A stretch of DNA of 64,000 bases, taken from Tridacna crocea. Its lineage: Eukaryota; Mollusca; Bivalvia; Cardiida; Cardiidae. Shown here in pieces: positions 33,115 to 45,362 of this stretch (position 1 is the first letter of the stretch; the number at the start of each line of letters is the position of its first letter). The notes under the pieces were generated by a model. It saw only the letters and a program-made list of their open reading frames with translations, was not told the DNA's origin and made no database searches. The stretch covers positions 12,062,119 through 12,126,118 of the forward strand of contig OX031071.1 in the NCBI GenBank assembly GCA_943736015.1. Reading direction: 5' to 3'. Made by a program: the position numbers and the translations under genes.

Positions 33115-33337
33115 TTAACCCTTTACAACACAATCCGGAGTTTTAACGACTGAGATGGAAGCCTTCTGAAAACATTGTGGGAAAGGAGAAAATGGTGGTA
33201 ACCAGCATTTTCTCCTTTTCCCACAATATTTTCTACCCTTCCCTAATCAAATCTCACTATTTGAGTCACATTCATTTTGTCTTCTGCAAATGCTTTCAAT
33301 TTGGACTAGTCCAAATTTTGTCATCTGGTAAAGTTAA
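33115..33337 (+). mobile_element. Palindromic MITE, full length
   Basis: TTAA both ends; core near 33196. Confidence 0.76.
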
Positions 33338-33477
33338 TGCATTTCTAACATTAACCAATCAGTCAAATGTTTTTAATGAACCTAAGGAAGAGGTCTTGTT
33401 CATTCACTCATGTTCTGCTTTTACATTCATGTTGTAAGAAATGGTCTGCCTGAAGACAAAGTTACCTGTAGATTGGT

Positions 33478-33575
33478 ATATCGTCAGTTTGCTTCCAAAA
33501 CCTCGTAACTACAGCTTGTTACAAGCTGTAGTTATGAAGTTTTGGAAGCAAACCGAGGATATGTAGACAAAGCTT
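33478..33575. repeat. Foldback repeat
   Basis: GTTTGCTTCCAAAACCTCGT and ACGAAGTTTTGGAAGCAAAC-like arms with AACTACAGCTTGTTACAAGC at the centre. Confidence 0.65.
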
Positions 33576-33647
33576 ACTCAACCGGACACATATTGTTCTC
33601 ACTCTAGGGCAGATATTTATTGGCCTATGTTTCATACATTGTCTTAA

Positions 33648-33866
33648 GTGTTTACCACACGATCCCAACTTTTAATGACCCTGAAAAAGAGGCCTTCTGA
33701 AAACATTGTATGAAAAGGATAAAATGGTGGTAACCACCATTTTCCCCTTTTCCCACAATGCTGAGACAATGCTGGTTACCAGAAAATATTCCTTTTCCCA
33801 CAATGTTTTTCAAAAAGGCTTCCTTCTCAGGGCAGTGAAAACCAGGGATTGTTTGGTAAAGGGTTA
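33648..33866. mobile_element. Palindromic MITE with compensated core ATGGTGGTAACCACCAT
   Basis: The C to G change at the core occurs in both arms; a second partial core follows at about 33760-33800. A degraded copy continues at 33863-34056. Confidence 0.7.
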
Positions 33867-34076
33867 ACTCTTTATAAAAGGATAAAAATTTTTACTGAAC
33901 CAAAAATAGATGCAGTTCAGCTAATGAATCCAGTCTTTGATTGGGTAGAAAAGCATTGTTGGATTGGGAGAAAAGCGTTTTCTCTTTTTCCCGAAATGTT
34001 CTCAAAAGCTTTCTTTTTCAGGGTAGTTTAAACTATGGATTTTATAATAAAGGGTTCCTAGTGAAAGAAAGCTTTT

Positions 34077-34300
34077 TAACTCATTACCAAATGACAAATT
34101 TTAGGTTTGTCCAAATCGAAGACATTTCAAGATGACAATATAAGAGTGGCTTAGAATTTGAAATTTGTTTTGTGAGGGGTAGAAAACATGGTGGGAAAAG
34201 GAGAAAATGCTGGTTACCAGCATTTTCTCCTTTTCCCACAATGTTTTCTAAGGCTTCTTTCTCAGGGTCATCAAAAGTAGGGATTGTGTGGTAATGGGCA
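34077..34300 (-). mobile_element. Palindromic MITE
   Basis: Core near 34216 intact; the right TTAA is altered to GGCAAC. Confidence 0.72.
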
Positions 34301-34408
34301 ACTCTTTACCACAAAAATCCTGAGAAAAAAGCCTTTTGAAAACAATGTGTGAAAAGGAGAAAATGCTGGTAACCAGCATTTTCTCCTTTTCCCACAATGC
34401 TTTCTACC

Positions 34409-35563
34409 GGTAAACGGTCAAAAGCCCCTCCGGTCATTATCCCCTACCCCCAAAACAGCTAAGGCGGTCAAAAGCCCCTTCGCAAATTTGCAAGGGCGGT
34501 CATTATCCCCTTCATAAAATTTAAAGGCGGTCAAAAGCCCCTTCGCGATTTCGCAAGGGCGGTCATTATCCCCTTCTCATATTTTAATGGCGGTCAAAGG
34601 CCCCTTTATCAGTAGCAGACAAAAGTGGTAACCATGCCGACATTATCCCCTCCGTAGACATGAAGTCTGATAATCGCTTTGAAATAGAACACTTGTAAAA
34701 TATACACTAATGTGTGAAATTATCGGATGTGGATCTAGAATTGATGACTGTTGATTGATTGTAATGTTCAACGCCGTTTTCAACATTGTTTGATTTATAT
34801 CGTGGCTGCCGAATATACCCATCAATGCTTTTCCAGGGTGCTTTTTTTCCATTAGTCGGCAATTTTTTTCCCAGGCCACTGGCTGCTTACTTACTCACAT
34901 AACCATTTAAATGCCAATGGTCAATGGGTGGCTCAGTGGTAAGCGTGTCGGACTCATCACCTGGTGGTTATGAGTTTGATACCCGGTTGAGGCGAAGAAA
35001 GTTGGGTAAGTACTGGTGTGAGAAAGCCAGGAAACACGTGTGCGTTACCAACTGCCATGATATGAACTTAGCTGTTAAAGTGGCGTAAACCCCCTATACA
35101 ACCAACCAACATCTATTGAAATGAATAAGATAAACTGAGGACGGATTAAGATAATTATCTGTTATGGTACAAAGTGACCACTCGTTTACATGTTCAATGT
35201 ATATGTATAAGACCGACAGGAAACAATTTTAATGAGTAAATCACCATCAAGCAAAAAGAAAAAAAGGGTGGGACAGGGGATAAGGATGCACGGCACAGGT
35301 ACGACACTGAAATTAATCTATTTCTTCGTTAGAAATCACAAAGGGAAGCGCTAGTCCATGTAAAGGGGCTTTTGTCCGCCCGAAAGATTGGACCAAGGGG
35401 ATAATGACCGCCCTTGCGAAATCGCAAAGGGGCTTTTGACCGGCTTTAAAATTTGATGAAGGGGATAATGACCGCCCTTGTAAAATTGTGAAGGGGCTTT
35501 TGACCGCCATACCTGTTCTGGGGGAAGGGGATTATGACCGGAGGGGCTTTTGACCGCCATTCC
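34409..35563. mobile_element. 1155-bp foldback element with repetitive termini and 8-bp target duplication
   Basis: Each end is about 190 bp of alternating GGCGGTCAAAAGCCCC and GGTCATTATCCCC blocks, inverted relative to the other end (GGGGCTTTTGACCGCC). The 8-bp duplication TTTCTACC is at 34401-34408 and 35564-35571. The middle holds two SINE fragments (34740-34900 minus; 34918-35115 plus). An 8-bp duplication fits hAT, but the termini resemble no family I can name. Confidence 0.78.
34918..35115 (+). mobile_element. tRNA-derived SINE inside the foldback element
   Basis: Head GGTGGCTCAGTGGTAAGCGT (A box) and GAGTTTGATACCCGG (B box), body with AGAAAGCCAGGAAACAC, tail AACCCCCTATACAACCAACC. Confidence 0.65.
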
Positions 35564-36310
35564 TTTCTACCCATCCCAAACCAAATTTCAGTTTTTCAGT
35601 CACATTTATCTTGTCATCTGCAAATGCTTACAATTTTGATCATTCTAGAATTTTGTCGTTTGGTAAAGACTTAAAACCTTTTTGGAGATGGAGGAAATAC
35701 TGGTAACTAGAATTTTCCCCTTTTCCAAGAGTGTTTTCTACCGTTAAAAACACACACATACTGTGGCTATCTAGCGACTTTTAGTTTATTGTCTGCAATT
35801 GCTTTAATTTAGACACATCTAAAGATTTCTTGTTTGGTAAAGATTTAGATATCATTCACTTATGTTTTTTTTTGTATATGTGTAAATAGCTGAAATGTAT
35901 AATCAGTATTACTGTGCAATTCCAATTATAATTTAGGTTCTTTAATGTAATTATATAGATGCTCTCTTCTTTTTCAGGTAAATATATTTCTAAACCTTCA
36001 AACAATCCCTGGTTTTTACGACGAAGAAGGAGAAGCCTTCTGAAAACATTGTGGGAAAAGGAAAAAGATGCTGTGGTAACCAGAGAAACGTAACCAGCAT
36101 TTTATCCTTTTCCCACAATGTTGACAACTCTTCCGAAGTCAACTTTTCAAACACTTTCTTTTCTCAGTGTTGTCAAAACTCTGGATTGTATGATAAAGGG
36201 TTAATTTTTCGTACAAATGAAGAGAAATGTTTGAAAGTACACGTATTGCAGCAGGAGTACTTACTGCCAATACTGGTCGAAATTGTTGCTACATTGTTTT
36301 TCCTGCTGTT

Positions 36311-36539
36311 TTAACTCTTTACCAAACAACAAAATTATGGACAAGTCCAAATTGAAAGCATTTGCAGACGACAAAATAATTGTGTATCAGAATTTGAAAT
36401 CTGATTTGGATAGGGTAGGAAACATAGTGGGAAAAGGAGAAAATGCTGGTAACCAGCATTTTCTCCTTTTCCTACAATGTTTTCAAAGACTTTGTTTCTC
36501 AGGGTCGTTAAAAGTTGGGATTGTGTGGTAAAGAGTTAA
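36311..36539 (-). mobile_element. Palindromic MITE, full length
   Basis: TTAA both ends; core near 36451 has the opposite central base to most minus copies. Confidence 0.8.
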
Positions 36540-36704
36540 AAATGACGAAATCTTTATTTGACGAATACACTTTAGGCATTAAAAACTTGATAAATTGAGA
36601 TTTCATTATATAGGGCTATGAGCTTGTTACATTGATGGAAAAAGAGCTAGTGCTTCTGACCAGCATTTTCTTCGGTCTTTTAATTTTTTCTTCCCCCTTT
36701 TCAT

Positions 36705-36934
36705 GTAACTCTTTACTGAACGACAAAAATTTAGACTAGTCCAAATTGAAAGCATTTGCAGATGACAGAATAAATGTGAATCTGAAATTGAAATTTGATG
36801 TGGAAAGGGTAGAAAACATTGTGGGAAAAGGAGAAAATGCTGGTTACCAGCATTTTCTTATTTTTCCCACAATGTTTTCAAAGGCTTTCTTTCTCAGGGT
36901 CATTAAATGTAGTGAATTTGTGGTAAAGAGCTAA
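36705..36934 (-). mobile_element. Palindromic MITE
   Basis: Core near 36844; end motifs altered (GTAACTC, GAGCTAA). Confidence 0.72.
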
Positions 36935-37002
36935 AGGTTAGTCCCATTATTTTGATGCTCAGTCAATGTGCTGTCTACATTATGCTTTCAATTTGGACAG
37001 AC

Positions 37003-37234
37003 TTAACCCTTTCCCAAAAGGCAAATTTTGGACCAGACCAAATTGTAGGCATTTTGCAGCTGACAAATTAACAGTTGCTAAATAGATGATTTTTCTATAT
37101 GATAGGGTAGAAAACATTGTGGGAAAAGGAGAAAATGCTGGTTACCAGCATTTTCTCCTTTTCCCACAATGTTTTCAAACGTCTTCTATTCCTGACCTGT
37201 AATAAAAACCAGGGATTGTTTGGGAAAGGGTTAA
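37003..37234 (-). mobile_element. Palindromic MITE, full length
   Basis: CCCTTTCCCAAA-type end; core near 37144 perfect. Confidence 0.8.
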
Positions 37235-37393
37235 TTTTTTTCTCGTTTTGGTAAAAGGTTAACAGTTGGACAAGCTAAAAATTTTTGTACTTTGGTGGAG
37301 GGTTAAGCTTTTACCATACAGTCCCAAATTTTAACCTACACTGAGACAACTTTTGAAAACATGGTTGGAAAATGGAGAAAATGCTGGTCACAG

Positions 37394-37621
37394 TTAATCC
37401 ATCACCACACAATCTGTACTTTCGATGCCTCCGTGAAAGAAGCCTTTAGAAAACATTGTGGGAAAAGAAGAAAATGCTGGTAACCAGCATTTTCTCCTTT
37501 TCCCACAATGTTTTCTACCCTTCACAAAACAAATCTCAATTTTTCAGCTACTTTTATTTTGTTGTCTGCAAATGCTTTCGATTTGGACCAGTCTAAAATT
37601 TTGTCATTTGGTACTAAGTTG
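37394..37621 (+). mobile_element. Palindromic MITE
   Basis: Core near 37482; right end mutated to TACTAAGTTG. Confidence 0.75.
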
Positions 37622-38006
37622 ACGTCATTTCAACTAAATTTGATACATGCAAAAAGGGGCATTTAAGACATTTGTGTAAAGTGTCATTCGAGATCAGCCT
37701 GCGTTGGCTAATCCGAGATGGCATGTTAGGACTTAATTTGATTTTGTGCTACATTATACTTGTGCAAAACAGAAAATAACCTAAAACCAGAAAGTATCAT
37801 CTCGGATCGGTCCTTGAAGACTGCTTAGGCTGATCTAGGACAACGCCTAAATGCAAATGTACGAATGCCCCTTTCCGCATGTTGCAGATCATAATAATGT
37901 CAGCCAATGCTTCTGACTTGATTATTCTAATATTGTAGTTTTTAGAGGTTTTTGTTTGTGTCCCATCTTTGCAAGCCAAGGCTGATGATTCACTAAGCTA
38001 CTCTAC

Positions 38007-38322
38007 CCTTGGCCGATTGAGCTTGATTTTTACATTCCTCAGATACACCTTTTCATTGGATGCAGCCAGCTCTAACTGCAGCGAATGAAATCGCTCGAAG
38101 CATTTTATCTGTGATAAAAATAGAACAAGGTCGCTGCCTTTCAAATAGAAGGTAAACATGGAAACCCACGTGGATGTCTGCTTATCGCTTCATGTGTGTT
38201 CGTAAGCAGTTTGTAAAACGATATTTCATTGGCTTTTAGAAATATGATGTAAAGGGGGGTAATAACCAGCATCCAATAGAGGGCACATCGCAGAAATCTC
38301 TAAATCGGGCTCAATCAGCCAA
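38007..38322. mobile_element. Inverted-repeat element (CCTTGGCCGATTGAGC)
   Basis: Ends CCTTGGCCGATTGAGCTTGA and GGGCTCAATCAGCCAAGG are inverted; about 315 bp, no clear target duplication. Confidence 0.55.
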
Positions 38323-38623
38323 GGTAAGATCCATGTAATGATCGTAACCTTGGCTCACGAAGATGGTGTGTGTTCATGTGACTCAAAGCGTCGGTTTTAT
38401 TTATCAGTCAATGTGTGTAAAAAGCTTGGTTATGGTAAGAGAGCCCTTGTTCACCGACAATTTCTAATTTTCTAAGTCTTATCCTGAAGAATGTAACTCT
38501 ATTTATTTTTGATTGACTAAACAATTCGAAAAGTGTTCATCAGTGGATAGGGGCTTCTAAATTTCTGTGGGTTGGAAGAGTATGTGTTTACTTCGTTGAG
38601 TAATTTACATGTAGTGAACTCTT

Positions 38624-39302
38624 TAGTCTTTACCAAACGACAAAATTTTAGAGTGGTCCAAATTGAAAGCATTTGCAGACGACACGATAAAAGTGACTAA
38701 AAATTTGAAACTTGTTTTGGGAAGGGTAGAAAACATTGTGGGAAAAGGAGAAAATGCTGGTTACCAGCATTTTCTCCTTTTCCCACAATGTTTTCAGAAG
38801 GCCTCTTTCTCGGGGTCGTTCAAAGGTATTGTGTGGTAAAGAGTTACACTGTGATTAACCCTTCACAAAACAGTTGCGGGTTTTCACAAACCCTGAGAAA
38901 GAAGCTTTCTAAAAACATTGAGGAAAAAGAAGATAATGGAAAACAGCATTCTTCTTTTCCTTCAGGGTTTCCTACCCTTCCGTAAAGAAATTTCTATTTT
39001 TGCGTCACATTAATTTTGTTGTCTGCAAATGCTTCCAGTCTGGACTGTTGAACATTATGTCATCTGTAAAGAGTTAAACCTTTACCAAACAGTCCTTGGT
39101 TTTTACAACCATGAGATAGAAGCCTTTTGAAAACATTGTGGGAAGAGGAGAAAATGCTGGTAACCAGCATTTTCTCCTTTTCCCACAATGTTTTCTATCA
39201 TGCTGGAAAATAATCTTAATTTTTGAGTTACGTTTGTTTTGTTGCCTGCAAATACTTTTAATTTGGACAAGTCTTAAGTTTTGTTGTTGGGTAAAGAGTT
39301 AA
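38624..39302. mobile_element. Three adjacent MITE copies
   Basis: 38624-38848 (minus), 38855-39077 (plus, core degraded) and 39074-39302 (plus), the last two sharing one TTAA (39074-39077). Confidence 0.78.
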
Positions 39303-39687
39303 ACTGATTTAGAAACCAATCAGAGTTTATGTAACTCTGAGATTTAGAAATTCTTGAGAATAAGATAAAATAATTTATCAAGAATGATGGGTGAATATGG
39401 GCCGAGATATTTCCTGTACAAACCCTCTGATACTTTTGTCTCATTTTGTATGATTATCACTGTATGTGGTTATTCATTATTAACTGATATTTTAACACAG
39501 TACCAAATGCATTTACATATAATTCTGCGTAATCTATGTCTAAAATGGTATTATATAAAAAATAAAGATAAAATCTTTTGAATCATGTTTGTTTTATTTT
39601 TTTTTTGCCCCATTAGCCAGCAGCTAGCCAGCATACAGCATGGGACAGTGTCAGCCGAATGTCTGTATGTGTGTCCCATTTTAGGGT

Positions 39688-40030
39688 TTAACTCTTTACC
39701 AGACAACAAAAATTTAGACTGGTTCATACTGAAAGCATTTGAAGACGACAAAATAAAGGGACTGAAAAATTGAAATTTGTTCTGGGAAGGGTAGAAAACA
39801 CTGTGGGAAAAGGAGAAAATGCTGTTACCAGCATTTTCTTCTTTTCCCACAGTGTTTTCAAAAGGCCTCTTGCTCAGGGGCGTCAATAGTAGGGATTGTG
39901 TCTCCCTTTTCCACAATGTTTTGTAGCCTGCTGGAAACAAATTTCAATTTTTGAGTTATGTTTTATTTGTTGTCTGCTAGTGCTCTTGATGTCGACCTAC
40001 CCGAAATTTTTTCGTTTGGTAAAGTGTTAA
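39688..40030. mobile_element. Composite MITE
   Basis: A minus copy with compensated stem base (CACTGTGGG/CCCACAGTG) up to about 39900 runs into the right half of a plus copy ending TTAA 40027-40030. Confidence 0.7.
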
Positions 40031-40250
40031 CTTATATAGGCGTCTCTGTAAATACTGCATTTGCTTCAGCCAAACTTATTACTTCACCACATAACTAACT
40101 GTAGACTTGTCAGAATTAAAGGCATTAGCATATAAATCTAGAAAGTTTCAGTTCTTTCGAACAAAGTCCTTATCAAAGAAACAAATGAACAAATGCATAG
40201 CAGAAATACAGGGACGGGGTAGGATTCGAACCTAGAACGCCTGTGTAAAT

Positions 40251-40437
40251 GGTGGTGAAAAATATTGTGGTTTGACTGGGATTTGAACCCAGGGCCTCAA
40301 GAATACCGATCCTGCACTCTAACCAACTGAGCTAACGAACCACATGTCGATACAGCTGCACAATATATCGCCAAATACCTGTAGCCTGCTACATAATACC
40401 TTTACATCTATCTGTGGTACAGACCAGTATTCTACAT
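40251..40437 (-). mobile_element. tRNA-like SINE, tandem copy 1
   Basis: On the minus strand GTTAGCTCAGTTGGTTAGAG (A box) and GGGTTCAAATCCCAG (B box) with a plausible cloverleaf; continues with ATGTCGATACAGCTGCAC-related sequence on the + strand. The same unit recurs at 40532-40721, so an SINE is more likely than a tRNA gene. Confidence 0.65.
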
Positions 40438-40531
40438 ACTCCCCTGCCACATGTCTATGAATTTTTCAGTTACAGTTACTTTGTTTCTCTAATAAGTGGG
40501 TTTTTTTTTTACATTGGGCGCCAATGTAACA

Positions 40532-40721
40532 GGTGGTGAAAAATATCGCAGCTGGACCAGGATTCCAACCCAGGGCCTCAGGAATACCATTCCTGCACTC
40601 TAACCAACTGAGCTTCTGAACCACATGTCGATACGGCCGCACGATATATCACCAAATACCTGTACCCGGCTACATAATACCTTTACAACTATCTGTGGGA
40701 TAGACCAGTATACTACATACA
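40532..40721 (-). mobile_element. tRNA-like SINE, tandem copy 2
   Basis: Parallel to the copy 281 bp upstream through head, body and the ACCTTTACAWCTATCTGTGG tail; the B box is changed to GGGTTGGAATCC. Preceded by ACATTGGGCGCCAATGT, a 17-bp palindrome. Confidence 0.62.
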
Positions 40722-40919
40722 AGACCTGACTATGAAATGTATTCCTCTCTTCTTTACATGTGAATGTGTTTCTTCACGTCTTCTGTACATGAGCTGGGGG
40801 TCTAAATACTCTATTACGCTTTTTGTATTGTATTTGCATATTATTATTATTATTTTTTTTTTTATTATTATTCAACATTAAACCTCTATCAATTTGATAA
40901 ATCGATTCCATATTGGCAG

Positions 40920-40982
40920 GAAAACGGCATTGGAAATAAAAAGAACGAGATTCTTCCGAAAACTAAGACAGACTATGATGGG
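40920..40982 (+). other. Possible small exon of unknown gene (weak)
   Basis: A 63-nt segment between an AG (ttggcag) and a GTAAAC donor-like site, open for 21 codons and reading ENGIGNKKNEILPKTKTDYD in one frame. It could be an upstream or 5' UTR exon of the TTPAL-like gene or chance. The pyrimidine tract before it is poor and no domain is recognisable. Confidence 0.2.
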
Positions 40983-41058
40983 GTAAACCATCCTGTTCAT
41001 TCATTCATTTACCTAATAATTTGTGCCAGTTTTAGCTTAGTGTATATTTCATGAACAC

Positions 41059-41288
41059 TTAACTCTTTACCACAGAAGAAATTTTAGACTAGTCCAAATT
41101 GAAAGTATTTGCAGATGACAAAATAAAGGTGACTGAAAAAAATTGAAATTTGGTCTCGGAAGGGTAGAAAACATTGTGGGAAAAGGAGAAAATGCTGGTT
41201 ACCAGCATTTTCTCCTTTTCCCACTATGTTTTCTAAAGGCTTCTTTCTCAGGGTCGTCAAAAGTAGGGATTGTGTGGTAATGGGTTAA
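41059..41288 (-). mobile_element. Palindromic MITE, full length
   Basis: TTAA both ends; last intact copy before the MITE-poor block. Confidence 0.8.
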
Positions 41289-44200
41289 AATTACTTTCTT
41301 TCCACTCTGTTAACATTGGTTTATTTCATTGGGAAGTACTGTGTGGCTCGAATCGTAAACCGGTAAATTAGGAAAAATTTATGGTCAAAGGGAGAAAACT
41401 CTTATACACTGACATCACTTTCTCATGGCAGAGTTACGTCCCTTATATTTGTGGACAGCATAAAACCCAAGACGAATAAGCATTGTTGCTGGCTATTGAA
41501 GACGATCTGTATCGAAGAAAATTTTCCTTGGGCTGTCATTATTTCTGGTAAACTTTAAGACAGGATTGCAAATGCTGCTACTTCTGAAAATATCATGACA
41601 GTACACAAAAGGAAAGAAAAACGCAATTACTATTTTGCAGACGTAATTACTTTTTTTTTTTAAAAACAGACGGTTAGTAGTCTCCCTTGTATTTCGTCAA
41701 GTAATGTGAACAAGGCAACCGCCAAAATTTGAGCTTGGAACATGTAACAATTCGGTTATCAAAGTAAGACTTCACGCAGAATGTAAATATAATTTTCTTT
41801 GTAAAATTTATCAACTGATGAATGTTGTAATAAATAAGCTTTCTTATGTTATAGATCTAGTTAAAGGTAATAAACCAACGCCATGTTTTCGCTCAACTAG
41901 GTTTTCGAGGTTATAAACAAATATCGTTAACATACTATGTTACATACGTTGAATCGTCAGATTCCAATAATTTCGTCGATGATTGGTCGAAAGGAACCGG
42001 GGACAGAAAGTGAAAGCATACAGGTCTGATTTTTCCATTGTAAACCGTTATAAATGGAGATAAAAGCTGTGTTTCCCCCCCCCCCTCCGTAATTCATGTT
42101 GATTCCAGGTTAGATTCCCCCTCTTTTTTGAAGGGGAGGGGCTATAAGAGGAGATGTCACCCTCTGTCAATTTAAACACCTAATGACTTGGACAATAAAT
42201 TAATTTAAAATAAAGCAACTGCCTCCGGTCTTTGACTGAAAAATACCAGCCAGTAAACTGTAACTCTAAGTATCGACACTGACTAAACTCGGGTGTATTT
42301 AAGAACTTCTAGTCAGATCTTGAACCTAAACAATTCAATCAGAACATTTTTCCGAAAGAATTTAAAACTCCTTAAAAGTTTAATTTCACAAATTTAGCAG
42401 GGTAAGGTTTAACAGAGGGTTCTGGTTTTTCGATAAACCGTATAGGTATAAATTAACCTAGACTGGTTACCGCCCCTGATACTACTACGTGTATAGGGAC
42501 AGGTACAGGCTAATCGAAACGGGGCGAATTCTGCCCGTATTATGCGAGGTAACTGTGCAAGTAGTAACTTAGAGTAGCGTCTCTTGATTTTTGTGTGTAT
42601 GTTTTTGGTGGGTGTAAAAAGCAATAGCTATGAAAATAATTTTCAATATTACTGTCTTTTAAAGTGATTGTTTTGTTATCATAATATAATTACTTATGCA
42701 TGGTATCATTTCAACAAACAATAGGTGAATGTCTAAAATTTGATAGAAAAAAAAATGTAAATGATTATAAGAGTATTATTTGATTATTATGTTTATAATA
42801 AAAGCTAAATTAATGAATACATGAAAAATTTTCAAGTGCTGACGTTGAACTTTTACTAAAAAAATTAACATCAAAATAACAAATATAATGCACATGTTTG
42901 TACTTGATAAAGCAGAAAGGGTAATAAGATAATCAATTATCTTATAAATTGAATTGTAGGTTGCAATTCTCAAAGATTAAAGTCTGTTGTCCCTTTGAAG
43001 AAGCCTGCAGAGATAAGCCTAGGGGCAATAAAACACATGTGGTGTCTAATTATCATTTAATTCTCCCTTAACATTTAATATTTCTTTGTTTTGTAAGGAA
43101 TAAAGAAGCATGTTTCAACATTTACTAACAGCTGTTTGGGGGAAAAAAATTAAAAGGGGGGAAAATTGCTGGCCGAATATTTATGTATTACTCAGTTGTT
43201 CAGATGTCTAATAGTCAAAAAATTAAATGAATAAAGAATTTAGAGAGGATTTGAAATAAAAGTATCTAATTAACCCATTACCAGACGACCAAATTTTAGA
43301 CTAGTCCAAATTGAAACAAATTGCAGACGACATTTTAAAGAGCATTTAAATTGAAAATAAGTACTATATAGGATAGAAAAAATTGTGAGAAAAGGAGAAA
43401 TTGCTTGTTACAAGTAGTTTCTCCTTTTCTCACAATGGAATGTTCATATTTCCCTCTCCTTTTTATTAAAAAAAAAAAAAAAATGATCATTATAGATGGA
43501 AAAGGTCCTTTTATCTGAAAGTTATAAATTATGCTCTATGCATACATGTATTCTATTATTTATTAATAACATAATAATCAAAATAAGAATGAAATAAAGT
43601 CAACTGAGCACATTGTCAGGTTACTGGATATATGTTTCGAGCCGTTTCATTGGCCGTATCAATTATCCAATCACAGGGCACGGTACGATTAGCTTGTGCC
43701 TGTTGTAATACACGGTATACAACGGTGGCCAGTTCAAAATTAACCCTGCACCGGTTCTGTAAGTTTGTGTGACTGTAATGGTTGAAAAACAGACCATTCC
43801 GAGAGGGGGGGTGTAACAAAGGGAGAGTACTCTTCATAACTCTGGATAACAAGATTGTACGAGTTTTTTCCCTTTGACCATAAAAATCACCATGGAACCT
43901 AACTGACCGTTATCGACTCGAGCACGATCCACAATGATGTTGGGAGCTTTGATTTATCTAGTTTTCTTTATTCTAGTCCAAATTTGATCTATTAAAGTGT
44001 CTTTTCTTCCTCAAGATATAAAGTCTATTATTTCTTATTCGCAATTTTGCTGTAGATCTAGATCGATATTTTTAAGTGTAGCTTGCTGGTTGGGACAGGA
44101 GGCCCACCTTCGAGCGCAGCTCTGTTGTTATTATTAGTATTATTTTTTTGCTTTGTCTGGCACGCTCTACGCTGTGGCCCTTAGCGTAGAAATCATCACA

Positions 44201-45270
44201 ATGGTTTGAAGGTTGAGAGGGGTTTGTAAACCCTTTCTAAAAAGGTTTTCCGGGGACTTTTTAGTCTGTTCTACTCTTCTTTGTACAGACGGTTACCCAC
44301 AGTTTACCGGTTCCGCCTGTTTCCCATTTCATTGTTGACACTGGTACATGGGCATATATATCAACTGCACATCATCCTTGTATGCAAGAGTAAAATGAAG
44401 TCATGAGCAAAACTTATATCTGATGAAGTAATTCCAAAGTAAAAGAAATTCAGTGCGATTTTTCTGATCGAGGCCTGTCGTTGGCAGTCCAGCCATGGCT
44501 GGACCACTGTTTTGACCACTTACAGTAGGCCTAGATCTACCTATATGGTACTCAGCAAGTATTTAAAATTTATCTGAGTTTAACTAGTACAACTGATTTC
44601 AAAATACGTCAGAATTGTTGTAAATTTGAATCTCTTTTGGAGGTAGGTCTCCCGAATCCCTTAGAGACTGCCGAATTGTGTTTTTTATGCCAACAGGTGT
44701 TTTACACGAAACGCCGTCTAAGAAATTGAAACAGAAAGCGGCTGCAGTAAATCTGAATTCGGGTTAGAATGATACATCTTGTTGCAGTAACCCTTTTGTT
44801 AGCCTTTCTCCTAGGCTTTCTTCTATATTTCAAGAAAAGTGAAACGGTACCGAAATGTTGGTGATAAGATATATCGGAAGATAACTCTTTTCCGGATTCA
44901 ATTTCGGATAGGCCTATTATCCGGATATCAGGCATTGGCCCCCCCGTCCAAGTTCCCTCTTGCTTCTGTTAATTATCGTTGATCTCCCGCTTTTTTTAAG
45001 TAATTCTTGAATTTTAGAGACGTAACATGTCGTGGTAACAATAGTTCTTTGATTTTGAGGCTTCTGATTGCTTGTGCGTCAAATTTGCTAGTGAAATACA
45101 CAGAGTCGATTAAGTAATTTTTTTTGTATCTTGGAAATGAATGAAGACAAGGGGTCGAATATGATCGAAAGGCAGTTATTACCAGGCTTGAATTTAGGCC
45201 CAATTACAAAGTCAATTTTGTTTTAATTATGTAATCAAATGTACGAAAAATATCCCATTTTCTTCGGAAA
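41289..45270. promoter_or_regulatory. MITE-poor block upstream of the TTPAL-like first coding exon; candidate promoter and noncoding exon region
   Basis: Only one truncated MITE (43270-43437) is present in nearly 4 kb, against one every few hundred bases elsewhere. CCAAT-type motifs occur at about 41970, 43649 (reverse) and 43671. A C-run lies at about 42077-42088. No TATA box or long ORF is convincing. The acceptor at 45674 shows that a noncoding exon exists upstream, so a promoter here is an inference from position and repeat depletion. Confidence 0.3.
43270..43437 (-). mobile_element. Palindromic MITE, right end missing
   Basis: Core GAGAAATTGCTTGTTACAAG with right arm ending at CACAATGG. 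Confidence 0.68.
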
Positions 45271-45362
45271 AAGCAATCAGTATTGTTTCCTTTGTTCACA
45301 ATGTTTTCAAAAGCCCCCTTCAACAATGTGGTTGAAGTGATCCTTGTGAAATAAAGGGTTTT

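Larger units (their letters stand above)
34301..35672 (+). mobile_element. Palindromic MITE split by a foldback element
   Basis: Left part through the core to TTTCTACC (34408), right part from 35564; joined they make an ordinary copy. Confidence 0.78.

Noticed and set aside
40251..40340. Functional tRNA gene on the minus strand
   Set aside because: The head has A and B boxes and a possible cloverleaf, but position 33 is not T and the whole unit is repeated 281 bp away with decay, as in a SINE.
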